Shown here piece by piece: positions 1-6,900 of a stretch of 7,788 nt of DNA. How positions within the stretch are numbered: position 1 is the stretch's first letter; each line of letters begins with the position of its first letter. The notes under the pieces were generated by a model. It did no database searches and was not told the origin of the DNA. It was given only the letters and a program-made list of their open reading frames with translations. A program made the position numbers and the translations under genes. The stretch covers positions 1 to 7,788 of the forward strand of contig CANLGS010000158.1 of assembly GCA_947490035.1 (NCBI GenBank), written 5' to 3'. The stretch is from Gemmataceae bacterium. GTDB taxonomy: Bacteria; Planctomycetota; Planctomycetia; Gemmatales; Gemmataceae.

Positions 1-1181
1 ATACGCTCGAGCTGAAACCGCTCGCGCCGGCTGACTGGGCCTACTTCGCGCTCGACAACGTGCCGTACCGCGGGCACCTCGTCGGCATCATGTGGGACCG
101 CGACGGCACCCGGTACAAGCTCGGGAAGGGGCTGCGCGTCTTCGCGAACGGAAAAGAGATCGCTGCGGCCGAGAAACTCGCCCCATTGACGGTGAAACTG
201 CCGGCCGTGCCGAAGCCCGCGGAGCGCGGGGCCACGGTGCCGGTCAACTTCGCGGTGAACAACGACGGGACGTACTTCCCGCGCGTGACCGCGTCGTACT
301 CGAATCCGAAAACGCCGCCGTCGAAACTGATCGACGGCAACTACTGGTACCACCGCGACCCGCCGAACCGCTGGACGTGCGAGGGGTCGCCCAACGCCAG
401 CGACTCCGTGGTGATCGAGTTCGGCGCGAAGCGCACCATCCACACCGCGAAGCTGTATTTCCTCGATGACGAAAAGGGCGTCGTTCCGCCCGCGAAGTTC
501 GATCTCGAACACTGGGACGGGAAGGCGTGGCAGCCGATCCCGGCTCAGACCCGTGCACCGGAGAAGCCGACCGGCCGCCGGGCGAATGTGATCCGATTCC
601 CGTCTCTCGCCACCGAGAAGGTGCGGGTGGTGCTGCACCACGCGGATGGGGGCAAGTCGGGCCTGACCGAGTTCGAGGTGTGGGGGGACGCGAAGCTGCC
701 GCTCGCCGAGCCGCCGCACCCGGCGGGGAACATCGCGTACAACCCCGGCGACAAGCCGTTCCCCAAAGCCAGCGCGTCCTATGCGGACCGGTTCGGCGGC
801 AAGCCGATGCTGGCCATCGACGGCAAGACGAACTTCCTCCCCAGCCCGACGAACCGCTGGACCAGTTATGAATCGCCGAACGAGACGGACTGGCTCGAAG
901 TGGACTTCGGCGCGGAGAAGGAGTTCGCCCGCATCGAACTGGCGATCTACGACGACCGCGGCGGGGTGCAACCGCCCACCAAGTACGAGGTCGAGTTCTG
1001 GGACGGGCAGCGGTGGCGGCCGGTGGCGAACGCCAAGAAGGTACCCGAGAAGCCGACCGGCAGTCAGTTCAACGAGGTCCGATTCGACCGCGTGAAAGCG
1101 AGCAAGGTGCGGGTCATGTTCACCCACGCGGGCAAGGCCCGCAGCGGGGTCTCCGAGTTGTTCGTCTGGGGCGATCGGTGA
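1..1181 (+). CDS. C-terminal part of a probable exported glycoside hydrolase-like protein with two tandem discoidin (F5/8 type C) domains (5' truncated)
   Basis: The reading frame is open to the left edge (first full codon at base 3) and ends at TGA 1179-1181, leaving 392 residues; the true start lies outside the window. Visible residues 1-75 (containing DWAYFALDNVPYRGH and WDRDGTRYKLGKGLRVF) look like the C-terminal beta-sandwich of large glycoside hydrolases of the MGH1-like/trehalase-like kind; this is recognition from memory and only moderately sure. Two homologous blocks follow, at about residues 82-229 and 243-392. Each runs through a start like ASYS/ASYAD, an IDG, NRWT..ESPN, an acidic 'xEFGA/VDFGA', a DDxxGVxPP segment, WDG..W.P, PEKPTG, a KVRV strand and a final SG(L/V)xExxVWGD. 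This is the pattern of F5/8 type C jelly-roll domains, which usually bind carbohydrate and target the enzyme to glycans. The catalytic part, signal peptide and substrate cannot be judged. It lies 110 bases before the esterase gene with no terminator seen between, suggesting shared transcription. Confidence 0.85.
   Translation, partial: TLELKPLAPADWAYFALDNVPYRGHLVGIMWDRDGTRYKLGKGLRVFANGKEIAAAEKLAPLTVKLPAVPKPAERGATVPVNFAVNNDGTYFPRVTASYSNPKTPPSKLIDGNYWYHRDPPNRWTCEGSPNASDSVVIEFGAKRTIHTAKLYFLDDEKGVVPPAKFDLEHWDGKAWQPIPAQTRAPEKPTGRRANVIRFPSLATEKVRVVLHHADGGKSGLTEFEVWGDAKLPLAEPPHPAGNIAYNPGDKPFPKASASYADRFGGKPMLAIDGKTNFLPSPTNRWTSYESPNETDWLEVDFGAEKEFARIELAIYDDRGGVQPPTKYEVEFWDGQRWRPVANAKKVPEKPTGSQFNEVRFDRVKASKVRVMFTHAGKARSGVSELFVWGDR
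246..1178 (+). repeat. Tandem duplication encoding two F5/8 type C domains
   Basis: The two halves (about 246-689 and 729-1178) encode clearly homologous domains joined by a short proline-rich linker (LPLAEPPHPAG). Shared words include NRWT, DDxxGVxPP, PEKPTG and the terminal VWGD. A short stretch is identical at the DNA level (gagaagccgaccggc, once near 561 and once near 1048), but most third positions have diverged, so the duplication is old rather than recent. Confidence 0.8.
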
Positions 1182-1276
1182 CGCCGCGGACCCGATCGTG
1201 GCCTTGCTCGAACCGCGCCGGCGGAGCAGAACACCAGCGCGGCACTCCGACGGAACATCGATCTTAACGAGTGGGC

Positions 1277-1284
1277 AAAGGAGG
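1277..1284 (+). promoter_or_regulatory. Ribosome binding site that fixes the start of the esterase gene
   Basis: AAAGGAGG lies 7 bases before ATG 1292. An upstream in-frame GTG at 1271 would place this perfect Shine-Dalgarno sequence inside the coding region, so ATG 1292 is chosen. That choice also puts a clean signal peptide at the N-terminus. Confidence 0.85.
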
Positions 1285-1291
1285 TTCGGTG

Positions 1292-3154
1292 ATGCGCGTC
1301 TTATTGCTGACGGTCGTGGCGGTACTCTCGGTGCCGGCTGCGGTCGCCGCGGAACCTCCGAAGAAGGTACTGCCGCTGGACGGGGAGGTGTTCGAGGTGT
1401 CCGGGCGCACCGCGTTCCTGATCCCGGCGAAGGCCGACCCGCACGCCGCTGCCAAGCCCTGGGTGTGGTACGCGCCCACACTGCCGAACCTGCCGGGACT
1501 GGACGAGCGGTGGATGTTCGAGCGGTTCCGCGCGGCGGGCATCGCGGTCGCGGGCATCGACGCGGGCGAGTCCTACGGCAGCCCGGCCGGGAACAAGGTG
1601 TTCGACACCCTCTACGCCGCGATGATCTCGAAGGGCTACTCCAAAAAGCCGGTGCTGTTCGGCCGCAGCCGGGGCGGACTGATGGCGCTGTCGTGGGCCG
1701 CCGCGAACCCGGACAAGGTGGGCGCGTTCGCGGGCATTTACCCGGTGTGCGACATTGCCAGCTACCCCGGCGTCGAGCGCGCCGCCGGCGCGTTCGGCCT
1801 GAAGCCCGACGAACTGAAGGCCAAGCTCAAGGACTACAACCCGGTGGACCGGCTCGACGGGCTGGCGAAAGCGAAGGTGCCGCTGTTCGCGATCCACGGC
1901 GACATCGACAAGGTGGTGCCGCTGGAGGCCAACAGCGGGCGCGTGAAGGAGCGGTACACGACCCTCGGCGGCACAATGACACTGGTGGTTCCGCCGCAGC
2001 AGGGGCACAACATGTGGCCCGGGTTCTTCCGGTGCCGCGAACTGGTGGAGTTCGTCATCACCCACGCCGGGGTCGGGCTGGTACTCGAATCGCCGCAGGA
2101 GTACCAAGTGGTGCAGCGGAACGCGAAGAACGTCGGCACCGTTCGCGTACGCGGCAACCTCGGCGCGGGCGCCGAGGAGGCCGACGCGCTGGAGTACCGG
2201 CTCGGCACCGGCGGTGAACCGGGGCCGTGGAAGAGGCTCGGCGCGTCTATCAAGAACGGTAAGTTCGACGCGACCACCGAAGTGGCCGCCGGCGGGTGGT
2301 ACCGGTTCGAGGTGCGCGCCGTCGCGGCCGGTAAGGTCGTCGCGCTGGTGGGCGTGGAGCGGGTCGGCGTGGGCGAGGTGTTCGTGGTCGCCGGTCAATC
2401 GAACTCGGCCAACCACGGGGCGGAGAAGCAGACCACCAAAACGGGCCGGGTCGCCGCGTTCGACGGCGACCGCTGGCAATCCGCGAACGACCCGCAGCCC
2501 GGGGCGAGCGGCTCCGGTGGGAGCTTCCTACCGCCGTTCGGCGACGCCGTCGCGGAGAAGTTCGGCGTGCCGGTGGGGTTGGTCGCGTGCGGGGTCGGCG
2601 CGACCAGCGTTCGCGAGTGGCTGCCCAAAGGCGCGACGTTCCCGAACCCGCCGACCATCGAGGGCAACGTGCGGAAGCTCGCGGACGGCAGTTGGCAGAG
2701 CAAGGGGGATCTCTACGCCGCGTTCTGCGCCCGGATGAAGGCGCTGGGGCCGAACGGGTTCCGCGCGGTGCTGTGGCACCAGGGCGAGAGCGACGCCAAC
2801 CAGAAGGACGCCACCCGCACGCTCGCGGGTAAGCTGTACCGCGAGTACCTGGAGCAGCTTATTCGCGGCAGCCGGAAAGAGATCGGTTGGGACGCCCCGT
2901 GGTTCGTCGCGCAGGCGAGCTACCACGTTCCCGGTGACGAAGCCTCACCCGACATCCGCGCGGCGCAGGCCTCTCTTTGGAAGGACAAGGTAGCGCTCGA
3001 AGGACCGGACTCCGACGCCCTGAAGGGCGAACTGCGCGAGAACGGCGGCAAGGGCGTCCACTTCAGCGGCCCCGGGCTGCGCTCCCACGCCGCGAAGTGG
3101 GCCGAGAAGGTCGGCTCGTGGCTCGAACAACAAACCGCAGGCAAGGATCGCTGA
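1292..3154 (+). CDS. Secreted bifunctional esterase: N-terminal alpha/beta-hydrolase fused to C-terminal sialate O-acetylesterase-like SGNH domain
   Basis: The protein has 620 residues and stops at TGA 3152-3154. Residues 1-20 form a signal peptide (basic start, Leu/Val/Ala core, likely cleavage after AVAA before Glu21), so it is exported. Residues about 22-259 are an alpha/beta-hydrolase of the dienelactone hydrolase/prolyl oligopeptidase type: nucleophile elbow GRSRGG with Ser126, acid in HGDIDKVVP (Asp206) and base in QQGHNMW (His239), so a complete triad. Residues about 262-360 form the beta-rich linker typical of sialate O-acetylesterases (SPQEYQVVQR, GGWYRFEVRA). Residues about 361-615 are the SGNH/SASA domain: GEVFVVAGQSNS with Ser370, the oxyanion region GVGATS, WHQGESD at 495-501, and VHFSGPGL with His590. 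The family normally has an Asp three residues before this His; here it is Lys587. The likely role is removing acyl groups from polysaccharide, with the N-terminal domain as a second esterase; the substrates are unknown. The upstream discoidin-domain gene supports a glycan-degradation context. Confidence 0.88.
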   Translation: MRVLLLTVVAVLSVPAAVAAEPPKKVLPLDGEVFEVSGRTAFLIPAKADPHAAAKPWVWYAPTLPNLPGLDERWMFERFRAAGIAVAGIDAGESYGSPAGNKVFDTLYAAMISKGYSKKPVLFGRSRGGLMALSWAAANPDKVGAFAGIYPVCDIASYPGVERAAGAFGLKPDELKAKLKDYNPVDRLDGLAKAKVPLFAIHGDIDKVVPLEANSGRVKERYTTLGGTMTLVVPPQQGHNMWPGFFRCRELVEFVITHAGVGLVLESPQEYQVVQRNAKNVGTVRVRGNLGAGAEEADALEYRLGTGGEPGPWKRLGASIKNGKFDATTEVAAGGWYRFEVRAVAAGKVVALVGVERVGVGEVFVVAGQSNSANHGAEKQTTKTGRVAAFDGDRWQSANDPQPGASGSGGSFLPPFGDAVAEKFGVPVGLVACGVGATSVREWLPKGATFPNPPTIEGNVRKLADGSWQSKGDLYAAFCARMKALGPNGFRAVLWHQGESDANQKDATRTLAGKLYREYLEQLIRGSRKEIGWDAPWFVAQASYHVPGDEASPDIRAAQASLWKDKVALEGPDSDALKGELRENGGKGVHFSGPGLRSHAAKWAEKVGSWLEQQTAGKDR

Positions 3155-3271
3155 GCATTTCGGCCCGAAGGATCCGCAACTTTTGCCCGCGAGGCGGTGG
3201 TAATCCGCCCAAACGCTTCGGAAACGTCGAGGCGACGAGGCAGAGGGAAGTTGCGGTTCCACCTGTGGGCC

Positions 3272-3290
3272 TTGTGGCACTTTTGTGGCA
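3272..3290 (+). repeat. Direct repeat TTGTGGCA, two copies 11 bases apart
   Basis: TTGTGGCA occurs at 3272-3279 and 3283-3290, about one helical turn apart, and a related TGTGG occurs just before at 3264-3268. Short direct repeats on one face of the helix can be protein binding sites. No protein can be named from the sequence, and two 8-mers could be chance. Confidence 0.4.
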
Positions 3291-3330
3291 GTGTCGATCC
3301 GGCGACCCGACGAACCCAACAATGCGTGGC

Positions 3331-3358
3331 TTGATCTCTTCCTCTCCTACGCTATGAT
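3331..3358 (+). promoter_or_regulatory. Candidate sigma-70-type promoter
   Basis: TTGATC at 3331-3336 (4 of 6 to TTGACA) and TATGAT at 3353-3358 (5 of 6 to TATAAT) are separated by 16 bases. Transcription would start near 3365, directly at the palindrome. It sits in a locally AT-richer dip of an otherwise GC-rich region. No protein-coding ORF starts just downstream, so the transcript would be a small RNA or a long leader. Confidence 0.38.
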
Positions 3359-3364
3359 TTGCCG

Positions 3365-3376
3365 GAGTTGCAACTC
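3365..3376. promoter_or_regulatory. Perfect 12-bp palindrome GAGTTGCAACTC
   Basis: GAGTTG/CAACTC is an exact inverted repeat with no spacer, placed 7-18 bases after the candidate -10 box. It is therefore where a dimeric repressor could block initiation. A palindrome of this length is expected once or twice by chance in a window of this size, so position is the only argument for function. Confidence 0.3.
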
Positions 3377-3406
3377 ACGGGATACGGCATCTGGGCTGCG
3401 GTCAGA

Positions 3407-3424
3407 GAATCCCGCCCTCTCCGC
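3407..3424 (+). other. Sequence matching the 3' end of a serine tRNA (possible attachment-site remnant)
   Basis: GAATCCCGCCCTCTCCGC matches the T-loop/acceptor 3' end typical of many bacterial tRNA-Ser genes. No matching 5' half (an opening acceptor strand such as GGAGAGG, a D-arm and an anticodon arm) is present upstream, so this is not a functional tRNA gene. Integrative elements that insert at tRNA 3' ends leave such a partial copy at their far end. The resemblance is to remembered tRNA-Ser sequences and may be coincidental. Confidence 0.25.
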
Positions 3425-3446
3425 TGAATTGATGACTGTATGCTCT

Positions 3447-3480
3447 GAAACCCCAGGAAAAACAGGGGTTTCTTCACTTC
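3447..3480 (+). terminator. Strong hairpin with pyrimidine-rich tail, probable transcription terminator
   Basis: GAAACCCC (3447-3454) and GGGGTTTC (3465-3472) are exact inverted complements around a 10-base A-rich loop, followed by a pyrimidine-rich run (TTCACTTCTCTCCC). The tail is not a classical T-run, so intrinsic termination is plausible but not certain. It could end a small RNA from the upstream promoter, or read-through from the esterase gene. Confidence 0.5.
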
Positions 3481-3512
3481 TCTCCCGATCTATTTCTCCG
3501 CCATTCCGAGAC

Positions 3513-3540
3513 ACGTCGAGCCGCTCCGTGACCTGTCGAG
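3513..3540 (+). repeat. GTCGAG direct repeats 20 bases apart
   Basis: ACACGTCGAG (3511-3520) and ACCTGTCGAG (3531-3540) recur at two helical turns; further copies of the core lie at 3226-3231 and 3938-3943. The hexamer is also common inside the genes of this window, so the spacing just before a candidate promoter is the only reason to note it. Confidence 0.25.
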
Positions 3541-3548
3541 ACCGGGGG

Positions 3549-3577
3549 TTGCTGCCCCTTTTGCTATACGGAATAAT
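3549..3577 (+). promoter_or_regulatory. Candidate promoter before the small ORF
   Basis: TTGCTG at 3549-3554 (3 of 6 to TTGACA) and AATAAT at 3572-3577 (5 of 6 to TATAAT) are exactly 17 bases apart, in a GC-rich background where AT-rich hexamers are uncommon. An overlapping TATACG at 3565-3570 is an alternative -10 but has no -35. Start would be near 3584, giving a short leader to ATG 3607, and the transcript could continue into the SNF2 gene. Confidence 0.35.
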
Positions 3578-3605
3578 GGGGCTCCATCCGGCACGAAGGA
3601 GCCCC
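3578..3605 (+). promoter_or_regulatory. Hairpin that buries the Shine-Dalgarno sequence of the small ORF
   Basis: GGGGCTCC (3578-3585) and GGAGCCCC (3598-3605) are perfect 8-bp complementary arms with a 12-base loop. The right arm contains the GGAG of the ribosome binding site GAAGGAG (3595-3601), 5 bases before ATG 3607. If the transcript starts upstream of 3578 the site would be sequestered; if it starts near 3584 most of the left arm would be missing and the site free. No T-run follows, so it is not a terminator. Confidence 0.45.
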
Positions 3606-3606
3606 G

Positions 3607-3921
3607 ATGTCGCTGTTCACGCTCATCAAGATCACCCGCACCCGCCACCTCTTGGGCAATAAGCAGGTCAAGCCGGGCAGACCCGGCGCGGTGAACGTGA
3701 GGGAGGAATCGGCGAACTGGACGAGGGTGGCGGGCGTCCCGTATCGGATGTCGCAGGGCGACGCCGACTTCCACTCGCTGCGTATGACCTCGAACGTCAT
3801 GCTCGGGCAGCCGGTATCCCGGTCCGCGTCCGGCAGATGTTCATGCGGTGCCTGCCAGCGATCCAGCGTCCGCGAGGAACAGCGCGGGAGTCTTGCATCC
3901 TTCGCGACCGGGATTGTGTGA
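3607..3921 (+). CDS. Small hypothetical protein, possibly degraded at its 3' end
   Basis: The ORF has 104 residues and starts MSLFTLIKITRTRH; I do not recognise the family. In favour of coding are a good ribosome binding site (GAAGGAG, 5 bases before ATG), a promoter-like sequence upstream, and very high third-position G/C over the first 60-65 codons. Against it, third-position bias drops over the last 40 or so codons, which encode a Ser/Arg-rich tail with a CSCGAC cluster. This suggests a frameshifted or truncated gene, or no gene. There is no signal peptide or membrane segment. The antisense frame over the same region shares third-position columns, so codon bias alone cannot settle the strand. 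The stop lies 73 bases before the SNF2 start. Confidence 0.35.
   Translation: MSLFTLIKITRTRHLLGNKQVKPGRPGAVNVREESANWTRVAGVPYRMSQGDADFHSLRMTSNVMLGQPVSRSASGRCSCGACQRSSVREEQRGSLASFATGIV
3672..3687 (+). repeat. GC-rich hairpin GCCGGG-CAGA-CCCGGC
   Basis: The two 6-bp arms are exact complements with a 4-base loop, inside the small ORF. Together with the hairpin at 3578-3605 it gives two stable structures within about 110 bases, which would also fit a structured leader or non-coding transcript. Such hairpins are fairly frequent in GC-rich DNA. Confidence 0.35.
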
Positions 3922-3994
3922 CTACCGAAGTCGCCGTGTCGAGTGCGCCGGGATAAACTCACCAGGGCAGTTCTCAACGGTTGGCGGGCCGGGC

Positions 3995-6900
3995 ATGATC
4001 CTCCTTCAGTGCGGTCTCGCGAATCGCCGGTGTGTCGTCTGGGGCGAGCGCACGCCGACCCCCAACGACGCGGCTTCGCGCCCGACCGCGAAGCGCCCCA
4101 AGCGACACCCCTTCGCGGCAACAAGCGAGGAGCTCAGCGCCGCGCTCGCGGTCGCGCAGACGACCGCTACATCCGATGCGCTCCTCGTCTGGTTGCCGAC
4201 CGTCGCGAGCGCCCCGGTGCCGTCGTCGCCGCTGATCGGAGAGACGCGGGCGGGCAAATCGGAACTGAAGCTGTGGCTCGTGCCGGTGTGCGTTCCGCAA
4301 ACCGACGACGCGCTCGCGCTGCTCGCCGGTATTGGCGACCGCCCCACACTCGCGCCGGGTGTTGGTGTCGGCGTCACACTTCAATACTGGAGCGCGGCGC
4401 TGCGGTTCGCGGCGGCACTTGTCGCGCGCGAGCGGTTTCTCCCCGATGTGGTCCGTCAGGGGAAGGAGTGGTTCGCACGTTGGGCGCCGGCGATCTCTGG
4501 TCCCGACATCGCGCGCTTCGACCGACTCGCGAACGCGATGCCGCCCGCGTGCCGGTCGGTCGCGGACGAAATTCGCGACCGGCCCGCCGCGGAGGTGCTG
4601 CGCGAGTTCGTCGGGTTCGCGGTCGATCAGCTCGTTCGCGGAACAACACACGAGAAGCCCCGCAAGCAGTTCGACAGCGTCCACGACCAGTGGCTTCACG
4701 CGCTGAAGTCCGCGACCGGCGCGATGAGCGGCAGTGACACCGAGGTGTCACCACTCGCCGCGCAGGTGCGCGAATGGCGTTCGCCTAATGACGCGACGGA
4801 CGCCGCCCCGTTCCGCCTGTGCTTCCGGCTCGACGAACCGGCCGAGGACGCCCGCGCCCAGACGTGGCACGTGCGTTACTTGCTCCAGGCGCACGACGAC
4901 CCGAGTTTGCAGTTACCTGCCGCGGATGTGTGGGCGGGAAAGTCGCGCGTGGTTCGCACCGACCCGAAGCCGATTCTGCTGGCCGGGCTTGGGCAGGCCG
5001 CGAACCTCAGCCCCGATGTCGAAGCGAGTCTGAAGACCGCCGCGCCGACCGGCTTCACTACCACGACCGAGGGCGCACACCGCTTCCTGAACGAGACCGC
5101 GTTCTTGCTCGAACAGGCCGGGTTCGGCGTGCTGCTGCCCGCGTGGTGGACCGGGCACGCCACCAAACAGAAGCTCGAAGTCACCGCGAAGGTGAAGAGC
5201 CAACCGATGTCCGGCGGCAGCGGGCTGTCGCTCGAAGACCTCGTCGAGTTCCGGTGGGCCGCGGCCATCGGCGACGAAGAGTTGACGCTCGCCGAGTTGG
5301 AGGAACTCGCGAAACAGAAGGCGCCGCTCGTCCGGCTTCGCGGGAAGTGGGTGCAGGTGAACGCGGACGACATTCGCGCCGCCATAGAGTTGCTCAAGAA
5401 GAAACCCGCGAAGTTAGCCGCACGCGACGTGCTGAAGTTGGCTCTGGGCATCACTCCCGACGGCACGCCGTTGCCCGCCCGCGGCGCCGCCGCGTCCGGT
5501 TGGGTGGAACAGTTCCTGAATGAACTCACGACCGCGACGTTCGCCGAACTCGACGTACCCGAAGGGTTACAGGCCACGCTGAGACCGTATCAGGTTCGCG
5601 GGTACTCGTGGCTCGCGTTCCTGCGGCGCTGGGGTTTGGGCGCGTGTTTGGCCGACGACATGGGACTCGGCAAAACGATTCAGACGCTTGCACTCCTCCT
5701 GCGCGACCGCGACAGCGGTGAGAAGAAGCCGGTCCTTCTGGTGTGTCCGATGTCGGTGGTCGGCAACTGGTCGCGCGAGGCCGCACGGTTCGCGCCGGAC
5801 CTTCCGCTACTGATTCACCACGGGCCGAACCGCGCGAAAACGAAGACCGCACTCAAGAAAGCCGCCGCGAGCGCCGCGGTCGTCCTCACGAGCTACGGGT
5901 TGCTCGCGCGCGACCAGGAATTGTTCGAGCCGATGAAGTGGTCCGGCGTGATTCTCGATGAGGCGCAGACGGTGAAGAACCCGAACACGAAGACCGCGCA
6001 AGCCGCACGCGCGATGACCTCTGAGTACCGCGTCGCGCTCACCGGTACGCCGGTCGAGAACCACGTCGGCGACTTGTGGGCCATCGGGCAGTTCCTGAAC
6101 CCCGGCTTGCTCGGCAGCGCGGCCGCGTTCCGACGCGACTTCTTCACCCCGATTCAGCGGCACCAAGATGTCGAGGCAATGGAGCGATTGAAGAAGTTAA
6201 CCGGGCCGTTCCTGCTGCGGCGACTGAAGACCGACTCGACCGTGATCCGCGACCTGCCGGCGAAGATCGAAACCACCGAGTTCTGCACGCTCACACGCGA
6301 GCAGGCCTCGCTCTACGCCGCGGTGGTCAACGAACTGGACAAGGACATTACCGGGGCCGAAGGCATTCAGCGGAAGGGACTGGTTCTCGGCGCGCTCTCG
6401 AAGCTCAAGCAGATTTGCAACCACCCGGCGCAGTTCCTGGGCGACCGCTCGGCGATCCCCAACCGGTCGGGCAAACTCGCGCGGCTCACCGAGATGCTCG
6501 AAGAGTTGCTCGACGCCGGCGACAAGGCGCTCGTGTTCACGCAGTTCACCGAGATGGGCGACATCATCCGCCGACACCTGCAAGAAACCTTCGCCCGCGA
6601 AGTGCTCTTCCTTCACGGCGGCACCTCACGCAAGCAGCGCGACGCGATGGTGGAGCGATTCCAAACGGCTGCCGGGCCACCGGTGTTTCTGCTCTCGCTG
6701 AAGGCCGGCGGCACCGGGTTGAACCTGACCGCCGCGACGCACGTGTTCCACTTCGACCGCTGGTGGAACCCGGCCGTCGAGACGCAGGCCACCGACCGCG
6801 CGTTCCGCATCGGGCAAACGCGGACGGTGCAAGTTCACGCGTTCGTGTGTTCGGGTACACTGGAAGAGAAGATCGACGAGATGCTGACTCGCAAGCGCGG

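Larger units (their letters stand above)
3363..3475 (+). ncRNA. Possible small structured RNA of about 110 nt (speculative)
   Basis: A candidate promoter ends just upstream and a strong hairpin closes the segment. Within it, CGGAG (3363-3367) can pair with CTCCG (3419-3423), and nested inside, CGGGAT (3378-3383) can pair exactly with ATCCCG (3409-3414). A small GCA/TGC hairpin (3387-3389 with 3397-3399) is possible in the middle. The 3' hairpin at 3447-3472 could act as terminator. It matches no RNA family I recognise and cannot fold as a complete tRNA. The alternative explanation is an attachment-site remnant. Confidence 0.25.
3155..3606. other. Long non-coding spacer with local structure
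   Basis: This 452-base stretch between the esterase stop and the next possible start has no ORF with convincing coding character. Its middle (about 3330-3500) has visibly lower GC than the neighbouring genes. It holds a short direct repeat, a promoter-like sequence, a 12-bp palindrome, a tRNA-Ser-like fragment, a strong hairpin and a second promoter-like sequence, each listed separately. No clear terminator directly follows the esterase stop; the first strong hairpin is about 290 bases downstream. Confidence 0.7.

Noticed and set aside
1301..2479. Long antisense ORF (392 codons) opposite the esterase gene
   Set aside because: The + strand frame has signal peptide, ribosome binding site and two complete catalytic domains. 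The antisense product is a His/Arg/Val-rich shadow typical of high-GC DNA.
2945..3322. Antisense ORF across the esterase end and spacer, whose tail superficially recalls an integrase C-terminus
   Set aside because: None of the catalytic tyrosine-recombinase motifs is present, a stop lies shortly upstream in the frame, and most of the ORF is antisense to the esterase.
3361..3425. Complete tRNA gene ending at the tRNA-Ser-like 3' sequence
   Set aside because: A 5-bp closing stem can be drawn, but there is no 7-bp acceptor stem, D-arm, anticodon arm or standard T-loop, so only a 3'-end-like fragment is supported.
3545..3562. GGGG/CCCC mini-hairpin followed by TTTT as a terminator
   Set aside because: The stem is only 4 bp with a 4-T tail and overlaps the better-supported promoter-like sequence.
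3285..3662. + strand ORF of 125 codons across the spacer
   Set aside because: It has no good ribosome binding site, no coding bias, and runs through the hairpin and promoter-like elements.
3931..3959. Promoter directly before the SNF2 gene (TAAACT at 3954-3959)
   Set aside because: The -10-like sequence is acceptable, but the region 17 bases upstream (TCGCCG) has no resemblance to a -35 box.
3848..3994. N-terminal extension of the SNF2 protein to ATG 3848
   Set aside because: The extra 49 residues lack family similarity and overlap the small ORF; the family's usual start matches ATG 3995.
3564..4124. Antisense ORF of 186 codons over the small ORF and SNF2 start
   Set aside because: It shares third-position columns with the + frame, so its codon bias is not independent. 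It has no ribosome binding site seen, its first half is Arg-rich shadow sequence, and it overlaps the SNF2 gene.
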